A stretch of DNA of 64,000 nt from Arthrobacter sp. S39. GTDB taxonomy: Bacteria; Actinomycetota; Actinomycetes; Actinomycetales; Micrococcaceae. The position numbers and the translations under genes are program-made. Position 1 is the first letter of the stretch. Each line of letters begins with the position of its first letter. Shown here one piece after another: positions 8,613 to 17,266 of the stretch. Below the pieces are notes generated by a model. The model was not told the origin of the DNA. It was given only the letters and a program-made list of their open reading frames with translations, and did no database searches. Location: NCBI RefSeq assembly GCF_004320525.1, contig NZ_SIHX01000009.1, forward strand, positions 62,001 to 126,000, written 5' to 3'.

Positions 8613-9392
8613 TTAAACCTCCAGCAGGCTGAACACGCCGCCCTGCGGATCCTTGAGGGTTGCCGTGGCGCCGGGAGCATCGGGGTCTGAAACATCAGGC
8701 TCGATCAGCACTTCCGCCCCGGCTGCCACCGCCTTCCGTACAGTCTCGGCAACGTCCGTGGCGCCGAAGTAGATATGCCAGCCGGGCTCATCCTCAGTTG
8801 CGGCTATCCCGGCCACCTCCGCACTGCCCACCATCAGCGTGGTGTACGTTCCGCCGTCGTCCTGGGGATACTCGGTGACCTCGTGGCCGAAAAGCTGCTG
8901 GAAGAATCCGACGGCGGCCTGCGGCTCGGGCGTGAGCAGTTCCGCCCACGACAACGCACCGGCCTCGTTGTATCGTCCGGAGCCGATGTGTGTTCCGGGC
9001 TGCCAGACGCCCGTGGTGCCGCCGCCCGGCGGGTCAAGGAAGACCATCACGCCGGTGTCCTCCACCTGCTCCGGGCCGAATTGGACGGTGCCGCCAAGCT
9101 GCGCGGCCTCCTCAGCTATCGCCTTCGCGTCCTCGGCCGCCAGGTAGATGTTCCACTTCGCCTGCGTGCCGAGGGATTCCTGGTGCGGGTTCTGCGGCGC
9201 GATGGTGGCCACGAGGTCCCCGCCCAGGAACGCCTTGGCATAGCTCCGGCCGTCCGACGTGGGCAGGTCCTCGAACCGCCAGCCGAAAACCGCACCGTAG
9301 AAGTCTTTGGCTGCCGCCACATCGCGGGTCTGGACATCTGCCCAGCAAGGCTCGCCGTGCCGGTACGTGGGTGAACTGGAGTTTCCGGGCAA
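8613..9392 (-). CDS. Two-domain VOC (glyoxalase/bleomycin-resistance fold) family protein
   Basis: About 259 residues from a TTG at 9392, chosen because AAAGGACC sits 6 bases upstream; longer reading frames would run through an inverted repeat. Two tandem VOC domains are visible: first GEPCWADVQTRDVAAAKDFYGAVFGW, second GALSWAELLTPEPQAAVGFFQQLFG. This is the arrangement of hydroxylase-like or 27 kDa antigen-type proteins. The metal or substrate is not identifiable. It is convergent with purM and preceded by the 9417-9471 inverted repeat in its 5' region. Confidence 0.85.
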   Translation of the reverse strand: MPGNSSSPTYRHGEPCWADVQTRDVAAAKDFYGAVFGWRFEDLPTSDGRSYAKAFLGGDLVATIAPQNPHQESLGTQAKWNIYLAAEDAKAIAEEAAQLGGTVQFGPEQVEDTGVMVFLDPPGGGTTGVWQPGTHIGSGRYNEAGALSWAELLTPEPQAAVGFFQQLFGHEVTEYPQDDGGTYTTLMVGSAEVAGIAATEDEPGWHIYFGATDVAETVRKAVAAGAEVLIEPDVSDPDAPGATATLKDPQGGVFSLLEV

Positions 9393-9416
9393 TGGAGGTC
9401 CTTTCGCGGTGACAAC

Positions 9417-9471
9417 GCGCGAACGTACAGTTGGGGCCCCTTGGGACAGGGCCCCAAGTGTACGTTCGCGC
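9417..9471. repeat. Inverted pair of a dispersed intergenic repeat
   Basis: Left arm 9417-9439 starts GCGCGAACGTAC and ends TTGGGGCCC. The right arm 9448-9471 is the same unit on the minus strand with one mismatch in the arm. An 8-base spacer separates them. The right arm is identical over 24 bases to both copies at 56.7 kb. It lies in the 5' region of the VOC gene and could fold into a long hairpin. Confidence 0.85.
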
Positions 9472-9492
9472 CTCAACACCACCAGTCAACAC

Positions 9493-9540
9493 CAAAAAGC
9501 CCGCTGCCTGCACCGGGTATCCAGTGAAGGCAACGGGCTT
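9493..9540 (-). terminator. Rho-independent terminator downstream of the DUF3073 gene
   Basis: AAGCCCGCTGCCT (9497-9509) pairs with AGGCAACGGGCTT (9528-9540) with one mismatch and an 18-base loop. On the minus strand the stem ends in GGGC followed by five T. It fits the end of the minus-strand transcript from the DUF3073 gene. The rest of the 9541-9718 gap shows no gene. Confidence 0.7.
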
Positions 9541-9718
9541 AATAACTAAGGTCAGCACAAGTGGCTGAGGTCAATGCGTATGACTAAAGTCAGCACCGGG
9601 GTCCGCCCGGATTCCGGGTGCTGCAAAAGAAGCGCTGTACTGACGGATAAGATGCGGCATCCGATCGTACTGCGGCGTCACGAGGCCGGTGCCTTGCGGA
9701 AACACCGGCTTGCGACAA

Positions 9719-9952
9719 CTAGCCGATCCGACGGCTGTCTACGTCGTCGTCGTCTTCTTCCAAATCGTCCGCGTACTTATCCACATAAGCCGAATAGTCC
9801 GGCTCAACCGGCTCATTCGCGAAGTGGTTCGTGGCACGACCTTCTGGACCCTTGAGCTCGCGCTGAAGTGCCGAATAGTCAGTGTTCGGGGAATAGTACT
9901 TAATATCCCGAGCCTGCTTGGTAGCTTTTGCCTTTTGACGGCCGCGCCCCAT
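9719..9952 (-). CDS. DUF3073 family protein
   Basis: 77 residues starting MGRGRQKAKATKQARDIKY, the characteristic start of the actinobacterial DUF3073 family. A conserved YSPNTDYSALQREL block follows, then an acidic tail (DDLEEDDDDVDS). The basic head and acidic tail suggest a nucleic-acid or ribosome-associated protein, but no function is established that I know of. Start chosen at 9952 because a GGGGGT ribosome-binding sequence precedes it and the family starts there; a longer frame begins at 10039. Confidence 0.9.
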   Translation of the reverse strand: MGRGRQKAKATKQARDIKYYSPNTDYSALQRELKGPEGRATNHFANEPVEPDYSAYVDKYADDLEEDDDDVDSRRIG

Positions 9953-10226
9953 GGCGTGACCCCCTTTTGTACTCGGACCGGAGGTGGTCACCTTGGCTAT
10001 CGGTGAGGCCCCGGAATGTTTGGTCAATTTGTCGTACACCTAGATTACATGCTTTCGGCGGCCCCTGCTTGCCAGCAGCCACCCCCGGATGGCATGTCGG
10101 GCAGCCCACTAGCGCCGAACAACAGGGTTCCCGGGTTTTTTGTTCGGTAGAGTCGCTTCATCAACTGCTGAACACCGGCCACGGACCGGGGTTATCAGCC
10201 ACGGCAACGCAGGAGGGCACACTCCC

Positions 10227-10928
10227 GTGAACCAAGAGGACACCGCCACAGGACATTCGGGCGGAGGGCAGGATTTCGCTGCCGGCCGAACGGAACGCCC
10301 GCCCAAACCCGCTGGGCCGCCCACTGCGGGACTGCCCCTTGTGCAGGCTCCGGGACTCCCGCCGGCGCCCCCTTCACGCAATCCACGGCGGACCGGGCAA
10401 ATCGTCCTGATAACGGTCTTTGTGCTGGTGCTCGCCGGCGTGGTGGGGTCCCTCATCTGGTTGGCGTTGTGGCTCAGCGACAACGGACAGAACAACGGAA
10501 ATTCCGGCGCCGACGGCTCGGGGATCATAGAAATTTCGCCGACCGCACCGGCCAGCGCCTTGCCGTTGCCCCGTGATGGGGTGGCGCCGGCGGACTTCAA
10601 ACTTGGGGATTGCTTCAAGGATTTTGATCCAGAGGCACTGAAGTCGACCGTTGTAGCCTGTGATGCCGGCCATTCGGCCCAGCTTGTGGCCACTTACCGC
10701 TACCCCGCCAATGATTCCTACCCGGGCGGCGAAGCGCTCAAAGCCAAAGCCCTGGAGGCATGCCAGGCCGCGAAGCTTGCGCCCCCGGCCAACGACTTCA
10801 CCTTGAACTTTCAGCGGGCCTACCCCAGCAGCACCAGCTGGGAATCCGGTGACCGCCGTGTGGACTGCTACGTCACCGCGCCCGGCGGGAACGTCATCAC
10901 CGCGAGCGTTCTCCCGGCGGGTCCCTAA
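10227..10928 (+). CDS. Septum-formation-family membrane protein
   Basis: About 233 residues from a GTG at 10227, behind AGGAGGG (about 9 bases upstream); the frame is open upstream to a TTG at 10140. The N-terminal 55 residues are Gly/Pro-rich and cytoplasmic. One transmembrane segment follows (IVLITVFVLVLAGVVGSLIWLALWL), then an extracytoplasmic domain. The domain shows LGDCFKDFD...VVACDAGHSAQLVA, the GDC...VxCxxxHxxQ pattern of actinobacterial septum-formation (PF13845-like) domains. Two further cysteines could form disulphides. Role in division is by family name only. Confidence 0.7.
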   Translation: MNQEDTATGHSGGGQDFAAGRTERPPKPAGPPTAGLPLVQAPGLPPAPPSRNPRRTGQIVLITVFVLVLAGVVGSLIWLALWLSDNGQNNGNSGADGSGIIEISPTAPASALPLPRDGVAPADFKLGDCFKDFDPEALKSTVVACDAGHSAQLVATYRYPANDSYPGGEALKAKALEACQAAKLAPPANDFTLNFQRAYPSSTSWESGDRRVDCYVTAPGGNVITASVLPAGP

Positions 10929-10977
10929 GCCCGCCTGCCGCACGGGACGGGCCGATACCCCAAACGGCTCACCACAA

Positions 10978-13707
10978 ATGGACAGCCAGGAGGAGAATGA
11001 GGGTACTGGTGGGCTTGGCCAGGAATGCACATCCAATGCCGGGCCTCGCCGAATACTTCTTTCAACGGTGGAGGAGATGTCGCAAGTCAATGCCCAGATT
11101 CCGGCGGCGCCTCAGCCTCTGACCGCGAGGGAAACCGAGGTGGCACTTCTCCTTGCCGAGGGCCTGGGCAGCGCCGAAATTGCGACTCGGCTCAGCATCG
11201 CACCAAGTTCGGCGAAGTGGTATCTGCGGCAGGTTTTCCTTAAGCTCGGCGTCCACACGCGCGCGGATGCAGCGCTTCGGGCACGTCAGTTGGCGCTGTC
11301 GGTCCCGGTAAACGCCGCTGCCGGGCCTGAGGTCCGTCCCCTCGGCGCCATTCCCCGGCCCGTGACCAGCTTTATCGGTCGGGAACGGGAGACTGCCGCA
11401 CTCTTGAGCTGGCTGGACTCGGGGACGAGCGGCCTGCTCACGATCACCGGCGCCGCAGGATCCGGGAAGACACGGCTGGCGCTCACTGTGGCGGCACGGG
11501 CCGGCCAAGCCTCGCAACGGCAGGTCTACTGGACCGATCTCACTGCCACTGCCAACCCGCAGCTGATCGGATCAACCATCGCATCATCCCTTGGCGTCTT
11601 CATCAAGCCTGGCCAGGGCGAGATCCCGGCAATTGCTGAACATTTAGGAGATACGCCGGCACTGCTGGTGCTGGACAACTGTGAGCACCTCGCCCGGGAC
11701 TGCGCCAAAGCCAGCATGGAGCTGCTGGCTGGCTGTGCGGGTCTGCGCATCCTTGCCACCAGCAGGGTGCCATTGCCTGCAGAGGCATCAGGGACCTGGC
11801 TGCTTGACCCGCTGCCAGTCCCGGCTGCCGAAGATGTTCCGGCCGAGGAGATCGCCGCATCTGAGTCCGTAAGGCTCTTCACCGAACGTGCCTCCATGGT
11901 GCTTCCGGAATTTGCCGTCACACGGCAAAACGCCGTCTCCGTGGCACGCGTCTGCCGCCGGCTGGACGGCCTGCCGCTTGCCATCGAACTTGCGGCCAGC
12001 CGGGTGAGGATACTGACCACGGCGCAACTTGCTGAGCGCCTGGAGGGCGCCTTGGGACTCCTGGCTGGAGGCGGGCCAGTCGGCGCACAACGACATGCCA
12101 CACTCCGCGCGGCCCTGGACTGGAGCCACGGGCTCCTCCCACCGCCTGAGCAGGCACTGTTCAGGCGGCTTTCCGTCTTTGCGGGCGGCTGGGCCCTCGA
12201 AGACGCAGAGACTGTTTGTCCCGGAGGAATTCTGGAGCCGGCGGACATCCTCCCTGCGCTCTCCGGACTGGTGGACCAGTCCCTGGTGGTGGTGGAACGG
12301 CCAAGCGGCGGGACCCGGCGATTCCGGTTGCTCGAAGTTGTCCGCCAGTACGCCGACGAGCAATTGAGGGCGGCGGAAGAAAGGTCCTTGCTGCGCAGCT
12401 CCCATGCGGCCCGGTTTGCTGCCCTTGCCATGGAGGCGCGCGGGGAACTGAACGGTCCAAAGCAGCCCGCCTGGACCCGGCGGCTGGAGCAGGACAGGGG
12501 CAACCTGAGGGCGGCCATGGCCTGGGGCCTCGACGAGCCCGATGGGCTGGAGACCGGAGCCGAGATCGCGGGCGCCCTTTCGCAGGTGTGGCAGTTGCGT
12601 GGTGAATTCGCCGAAGGGCTGCTGTGGCACCGGCGCTACCTTGCCAGCAGCCATGCCATTCCGCGCCGGCTCCAGGCGGATCTCCACGAATCGACGGGTT
12701 TCCTCGCCGTCCACGCAGGGCTCGGGGCAGAGGCGCGAAGCCATTGGGAGGAAGCTGCCGCCATCTTCGCGGAGCTTCAGGATCCTGCCGCTGTGGGACG
12801 GCAACTGCATTTTCTGGCCCATGCAACCATGGGCACAGACGCTCTTGGGGCAGCGGCCCTTGCCGCCAGGGGGCTGGCGCTGGAAGAGGAGGCGGGGGAC
12901 CAGTGGTGGACCTCTGCCTGCCTGTTCGCGTTGGGAGACGCCTCCTTCCTGCAGGGCGACGTCGACAAGGCGGCAGAATGCTACGGGAAGAGCCAGGTGC
13001 TCGCCCGCCGGCTCGGCCACGCGTTCGCCATTGCGCGGCGGTGCGTCAGGCTGGGCCAGGTAGCCAGGACCCGCGGGAACCTCGAAGGAGCCCGTCATCA
13101 TCTTGGCGAATCACTGCGCGTGGCACGGGACGGCAACGATGACTGGGGCGTCACGATGGCCCTGGCCGCCTGGGCTTCGGTGGCCGTATCTGGTGGGTCG
13201 CCCAGGGCGTCGGCGATGCTGCTGGGCGCAGCACAAGGGCGGCTCGACCAGTACGGAGCAGTGCTCTGGGCGCTTGACCGGTCCGAATTCGACCGCACTG
13301 CCGCCGCCGCCACCGCCCTCGTCGGAGAGGACGCCTTCCGCGAATGCCTGGCGGCCGGCCGGGCACTGACGCCGGAGGAGATCGACGCCCTGGTGAAGGA
13401 ACTTCGGGAACCGCAGCCTCCGGCATCCGACGCAGGATCCCCCGTTTCAGCTGCCATGCGCCTCACACCACGCGAGGCCCAGGTGCTCCACCTCATTGCC
13501 GGCGGCGAGAGCAACCAATCCATCGCGGCCGGTCTGGGACTGAGTGTGCGGACGGTTGAAAGGCATATTTCCAACCTCTACCTGAAGATTGGAGTGGACG
13601 GCCCGGCGGCCCGAACGGCTGCAGCCAATTACGCGTTCCGCCACGGCCTGGGGCCAGAACAGGACACCTTGGCAGTCCCCCACAAAAACCCTCCCCTGCG
13701 CCGCTGA
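10978..13707 (+). CDS. Large LuxR-type ATPase regulator with HTH domains at both ends
   Basis: About 909 residues from ATG 10978; the start is uncertain (the frame opens at 10849; ATG 11077 lies directly after GGAGGAG). A first LuxR-type HTH at about 47-105 begins LTARETEVALLLAEG. An NB-ARC/AAA-like P-loop follows (ITGAAGSGKTRLAL near 157-165, LLVLDNCEHL as Walker B, LPLAIELAASRV), then winged-helix and TPR-like repeats. A second LuxR HTH (LTPREAQVLHLIAGGESNQSIAAGLG) closes the protein at about 828-890. One C-terminal HTH is normal for LAL/MalT-like activators; the extra N-terminal one is unusual. The SnoaL-like gene downstream may be a target. Confidence 0.85.
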   Translation: MDSQEENEGTGGLGQECTSNAGPRRILLSTVEEMSQVNAQIPAAPQPLTARETEVALLLAEGLGSAEIATRLSIAPSSAKWYLRQVFLKLGVHTRADAALRARQLALSVPVNAAAGPEVRPLGAIPRPVTSFIGRERETAALLSWLDSGTSGLLTITGAAGSGKTRLALTVAARAGQASQRQVYWTDLTATANPQLIGSTIASSLGVFIKPGQGEIPAIAEHLGDTPALLVLDNCEHLARDCAKASMELLAGCAGLRILATSRVPLPAEASGTWLLDPLPVPAAEDVPAEEIAASESVRLFTERASMVLPEFAVTRQNAVSVARVCRRLDGLPLAIELAASRVRILTTAQLAERLEGALGLLAGGGPVGAQRHATLRAALDWSHGLLPPPEQALFRRLSVFAGGWALEDAETVCPGGILEPADILPALSGLVDQSLVVVERPSGGTRRFRLLEVVRQYADEQLRAAEERSLLRSSHAARFAALAMEARGELNGPKQPAWTRRLEQDRGNLRAAMAWGLDEPDGLETGAEIAGALSQVWQLRGEFAEGLLWHRRYLASSHAIPRRLQADLHESTGFLAVHAGLGAEARSHWEEAAAIFAELQDPAAVGRQLHFLAHATMGTDALGAAALAARGLALEEEAGDQWWTSACLFALGDASFLQGDVDKAAECYGKSQVLARRLGHAFAIARRCVRLGQVARTRGNLEGARHHLGESLRVARDGNDDWGVTMALAAWASVAVSGGSPRASAMLLGAAQGRLDQYGAVLWALDRSEFDRTAAAATALVGEDAFRECLAAGRALTPEEIDALVKELREPQPPASDAGSPVSAAMRLTPREAQVLHLIAGGESNQSIAAGLGLSVRTVERHISNLYLKIGVDGPAARTAAANYAFRHGLGPEQDTLAVPHKNPPLRR

Positions 13708-13770
13708 TTCCCCCTGCCGACTGGGTACATACACGGAGTTGGAACGTCCTGCAGGCTCCTAGTCTGTGCT

Positions 13771-13790
13771 TATCCGGAGCATCCCGGATA
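13771..13790. promoter_or_regulatory. Inverted repeat in the 5' region of the SnoaL-like gene
   Basis: TATCCGG (13771-13777) and CCGGATA (13784-13790) with a 6-base spacer lie just downstream of a TAGTCT -10-like box and 21 bases before the ATG. They could be an operator or a leader hairpin. Confidence 0.4.
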
Positions 13791-13811
13791 GGAATCGAAA
13801 GGGACAGTCCA

Positions 13812-14246
13812 ATGACTACTGACCAGAACAAAGAAGTGGTGCGCAGGTTCTTCCGGGCCTTTGAAGACCAGGACGAAGCAGGGCTCATCAGCGTCCTGTC
13901 GCCCAACCTCCAGGCGTACGTGCACGGGAACACGGAACCGGTGGACCGCGGCACCATGCTGCAGGCCATCAAAGGCTGGAACGCCATGTTCAGCGGCACC
14001 AGCTTCACCCTTGAGGACCAGGTCGCCGAAGGTGACCTGGTGGCGTGCCGGGTGACCATGCACGCGGTGCACAGCGGCGGCGAATTCGAAGGAATCGCCC
14101 CGGCCGGCGCTCCCATCACCAGCGAAAGCCTCACTCTCGAGCGCGTGGTGGACGGCCTCATCGTGGAACGCCGGGTGGCGACAAACTGGGAGGACATCAA
14201 GCAGCAACTGACCGCAGTGCCCTCCCAGGCACATACCGCGGGCTAA
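13812..14246 (+). CDS. SnoaL-like (NTF2-fold) ester-cyclase family protein
   Basis: 144 residues, one NTF2-fold domain: NKEVVRRFFRAFEDQDEAGLISVLSPNLQAYVHG at the start and WEDIKQQL at the end are typical of SnoaL-like proteins. Substrate unknown; many act on small hydrophobic or polyketide-like molecules. It lies 104 bases after the large LuxR regulator on the same strand. A TAGTCT box (13760-13765) and a TATCCGG/CCGGATA inverted repeat (13771-13790) in the gap suggest separate, regulated transcription. Confidence 0.8.
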   Translation: MTTDQNKEVVRRFFRAFEDQDEAGLISVLSPNLQAYVHGNTEPVDRGTMLQAIKGWNAMFSGTSFTLEDQVAEGDLVACRVTMHAVHSGGEFEGIAPAGAPITSESLTLERVVDGLIVERRVATNWEDIKQQLTAVPSQAHTAG

Positions 14247-14255
14247 CCCAGGTGC

Positions 14256-16913
14256 CTAGTCCTTCCGCCGGACCACCAGGCCCGTGCCGGCGGGAGCGCC
14301 GCCGCCGGGCCCGGAGAGGGCCTCGAAGCCCTCAATGGTGAGTTCATCGACGTCGGCAGCCGTGTCCACCAGCACGGTGTCACCGTCCGTGATGTCGCCG
14401 GACAGGATGGCCCTGGCCAGGCGGTCGCCGATCTCCTTCTGCACGAGCCGGCGCAGCGGCCTGGCGCCGTAGGCGGAGTCGAAGCCGGACATGGCCAGCC
14501 AGGCCCGGGCGCCGTCGGTCACCTCAAGGGTCAGGCGGCGCTCGTACAGCCGCCTGCCAAGCTCTGCCACCTGCAGCTCGACGATCTCCGCCAGCTCATC
14601 CACTGTCAGGGCGTCGAACAGCACCACTTCGTCCAGCCGGTTCAGGAACTCCGGCTTGAAGGAGGCATTGACGGTGGCCATCACGGCGGTCCGTTTGGCC
14701 GTGGCGTCCAGGTTCTGGTCCACCAGGAACTGGCTGCCCAGGTTCGAGGTCAGGACCAGGATGGCGTTGCGGAAGTCCACGGTGCGGCCCTGGCCGTCGG
14801 TGAGGCGGCCGTCGTCGAGTACCTGCAGCAGGATGTCGAAGACTTCCGGATGGGCCTTTTCCACCTCGTCCAGCAGGATCACCGAGTACGGCCGGCGGCG
14901 GACGGCCTCGGTCAGCTGGCCGCCTTCCTCGTAGCCCACGTACCCCGGAGGCGCGCCCACGAGCCGCGCCACCGAGTGCTTCTCGCCGTACTCGGACATG
15001 TCGAGCCGCACCATGGCGCGTTCGTCGTCGAACAGGAAATCCGCCAGTGCCTTGGCGAGCTCCGTCTTGCCTACGCCGGTGGGACCCAGGAACAGGAAGG
15101 ATCCGGTCGGGCGGTTGGGGTCGCTGATGCCCGCGCGGGCACGGCGGACGGCGTCGGAGACCGCAGCCACGGCCTTGGCCTGACCGATCAGGCGCCTGCC
15201 GAGCTCCTCCTCCATATGCAGCAGCTTCTGGCTTTCGCCCTGCAGCATGCGCCCGGCGGGAATGCCGGTCCAGGCCGAGATGACCTCGGCAATGTCGTCC
15301 GCAGTGACCTGCTCCGCCACCATCTGGGCAGGCTTGTCCTTCACCTCGGCCTCAGCCTCGGCGGCGGCGCTCAGTTCACGCTCCAGGGCCGGAATCTCAC
15401 CGTACAGAACACGCGACGCCGTCTCCAGGTCGCCCTCGCGCTGCGCCTTGTCCGCGGTGGAGCGGAGCTCGTCCAGCTTGGCCTTCAGGTCACCGACACG
15501 GTTGAGCCCGGCCTTCTCGGCCTCCCAGCGGGCGTTGAGCGCGGACAGCTCCTCGTTCTTGTCGGCCTTGTCAGCCCGGATCGCGGCCAGGCGTTCCACC
15601 GACGCCGGATCCTTCTCGTTGGCGAGGGCCAGTTCCTCCATGGTGAGCCGGTCCACGGACCGCCGCAGCTGGTCGATCTCCTCCGGCGCGGAGTCGATCT
15701 CCATCCGGAGCCGGGAGGCGGCCTCATCCACCAGGTCGATGGCCTTGTCCGGAAGCTGGCGGCCGGAAATGTAGCGGTTGGACAGCGTCGCCGCAGCCAC
15801 CAGCGCGGAGTCTGCGATGGTGACCTTGTGGTGTGCCTCGTAGCGTTCCTTCAGGCCGCGGAGGATGCCGATGGTGTCCTCCACGCTGGGTTCGCCCACG
15901 TAAACCTGCTGGAACCTGCGTTCCAGGGCGGGGTCCTTCTCGATGTTCTCGCGGTACTCGTCCAGCGTTGTGGCGCCGATCAGCCGCAGCTCGCCGCGGG
16001 CCAGCATGGGCTTGAGCATGTTGCCGGCATCCATCGAGGACTCCCCCGTGGCACCGGCGCCCACCACCGTGTGGATCTCGTCGATGAACGTGACGATCTG
16101 GCCGCCCGAGTTCTTGATCTCCTCCAGCACAGCCTTGAGCCGCTCCTCGAACTCGCCGCGGTACTTGGCGCCGGCCACCATGGACGCGAGATCCAGCGCG
16201 ATCAGCGTCTTGCCGCGCAGGCTTTCCGGGACGTCACCGGCCACGATCCGCTGGGCCAGGCCTTCGACGACGGCGGTCTTGCCCACGCCGGGTTCGCCGA
16301 TGATGACAGGGTTGTTCTTGGTGCGGCGGCTCAGCACCTGGATGATGCGCCGGATCTCGGTATCGCGGCCGATGACCGGGTCCAGCTTCCCGGAGCGCGC
16401 CATCGCCGTCAGGTCTGTGCCGAACTTCTCCAGCGACTGGAAAGTGTTCTCCGGGTCCGGGCTGGTCACCTTCCGGTCCCCGCGGACACCCGGCAGGGCG
16501 GCGAGCAGTGCCTCGTGGGAGGCACCGGCGTCGCGCATTAACCGCCCGACGGCGTCACTCCCCGCGGAGAGGCCCAGCAGCAGGACTTCGGTGGAGACAA
16601 ACGAGTCGCCCAGCCGGTCGGCTTCGTTCTTGGCGTTCTGGATGGCCTGCAGCGCGGGCCGGGACAGCTGCGCCTGCTGCGTGGAGCCTCCGGAGGTTGC
16701 CGGCAGCGCCTTGATGGCGCTGCTCGCCTGGACGCTGACGGCGTCCGGATCAGCGCCGGTGGCGCGGAGGAGCGCGACGGCGACGCCCTCCCGCTGATCC
16801 ATCAGCGCCTTGAGCAGGTGGGCCGGTTCCACCTGGGGGTTTCCGGCCGTGGAGGCGTTCATGGCTGCTGCCGAAAGAGCCTCCTGGCTCTTGGTGGTGA
16901 ATTTGACGTCCAA
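14256..16913 (-). CDS. clpB: ATP-dependent disaggregase ClpB
   Basis: 885 residues, full family length. Hsp104/ClpB hexameric AAA+ unfoldase that works with DnaK to rescue aggregated proteins. Order: N domain (1-145), NBD1 with Walker A GEPGVGKT (206-213), coiled-coil middle domain (about 410-530), NBD2 with Walker A GPTGVGKT near 607-614 and Walker B ILLDEVEKAH. A Gly/Ala-rich short tail ends RRKD. No ClpP-binding IGF loop is expected or seen. Transcription is probably repressed by HspR through the HAIR element just upstream. Confidence 0.97.
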   Translation of the reverse strand: MDVKFTTKSQEALSAAAMNASTAGNPQVEPAHLLKALMDQREGVAVALLRATGADPDAVSVQASSAIKALPATSGGSTQQAQLSRPALQAIQNAKNEADRLGDSFVSTEVLLLGLSAGSDAVGRLMRDAGASHEALLAALPGVRGDRKVTSPDPENTFQSLEKFGTDLTAMARSGKLDPVIGRDTEIRRIIQVLSRRTKNNPVIIGEPGVGKTAVVEGLAQRIVAGDVPESLRGKTLIALDLASMVAGAKYRGEFEERLKAVLEEIKNSGGQIVTFIDEIHTVVGAGATGESSMDAGNMLKPMLARGELRLIGATTLDEYRENIEKDPALERRFQQVYVGEPSVEDTIGILRGLKERYEAHHKVTIADSALVAAATLSNRYISGRQLPDKAIDLVDEAASRLRMEIDSAPEEIDQLRRSVDRLTMEELALANEKDPASVERLAAIRADKADKNEELSALNARWEAEKAGLNRVGDLKAKLDELRSTADKAQREGDLETASRVLYGEIPALERELSAAAEAEAEVKDKPAQMVAEQVTADDIAEVISAWTGIPAGRMLQGESQKLLHMEEELGRRLIGQAKAVAAVSDAVRRARAGISDPNRPTGSFLFLGPTGVGKTELAKALADFLFDDERAMVRLDMSEYGEKHSVARLVGAPPGYVGYEEGGQLTEAVRRRPYSVILLDEVEKAHPEVFDILLQVLDDGRLTDGQGRTVDFRNAILVLTSNLGSQFLVDQNLDATAKRTAVMATVNASFKPEFLNRLDEVVLFDALTVDELAEIVELQVAELGRRLYERRLTLEVTDGARAWLAMSGFDSAYGARPLRRLVQKEIGDRLARAILSGDITDGDTVLVDTAADVDELTIEGFEALSGPGGGAPAGTGLVVRRKD

Positions 16914-16946
16914 AGAGAGCTCCTTCCGGGGATGCGCATTTTCGCT

Positions 16947-16971
16947 AAGTTGAGTCTACTACGCTCAACTT
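16947..16971. promoter_or_regulatory. HAIR element (HspR operator) upstream of clpB
   Basis: AAGTTGAG (16947-16954) and CTCAACTT (16964-16971) form perfect 8-base arms around a 9-base spacer. This equals the HAIR consensus CTTGAGT-N7-ACTCAAG in its TTGAG-N9-CTCAA core. It lies 34 bases before the clpB ATG. HspR with DnaK represses clpB and dnaK operons through such sites in other actinobacteria. Confidence 0.85.
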
Positions 16972-17266
16972 TGACGGAACCTGCTCCACCGCGATTTTTT
17001 GCCCACAGCGAACCCCGCACCAGGCGACGCCCAGGGTTCCACAAGTGGTTACCCCTGCACTGTATCCCCGGCTTAAACATCCCGGGCGGGTGACTCCCCC
17101 AAGGAGCCACCCGCCCGAGGGCCTGCGTGCGCCGATCGGCGCAGCTGAGTGGATGGATCAACCATGGGTACTCGGCGATCCACAAGAGATATTACTCGCC
17201 GGCGTGAACCGTGTCACGAAAAATGACAAAGTCAGTCAACTACATTTCCGGAGCAGGCCCGCCAGC
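16972..17266. other. Gene-free stretch between clpB promoter and lipoprotein gene
   Basis: No supported gene. It holds a hairpin CGGGCGGGTG/CACCCGCCCG (17083-17092 with 17108-17117), a likely terminator of the minus-strand lipoprotein gene, and a perfect 16-base palindrome TGCGCCGATCGGCGCA at 17128-17143. Nothing else recognised. Confidence 0.6.
17083..17117 (-). terminator. Hairpin downstream of lipoprotein gene
   Basis: Ten-base arms with an inner ACTCC/GGAGC extension. On the minus strand it is followed by GATGTTT, a weak T-tract. It lies about 150 bases beyond the lipoprotein stop. Confidence 0.5.

Noticed and set aside
9541..9718. Search for a tRNA or small RNA in this gap
   Set aside because: No cloverleaf arms or TTCGAATC-type T-loop; only scattered weak hairpins.
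14850..16541. 563-codon open frame antisense to clpB
   Set aside because: Typical GC-rich shadow; no ribosome-binding site, no domain, and clpB on the other strand is complete.
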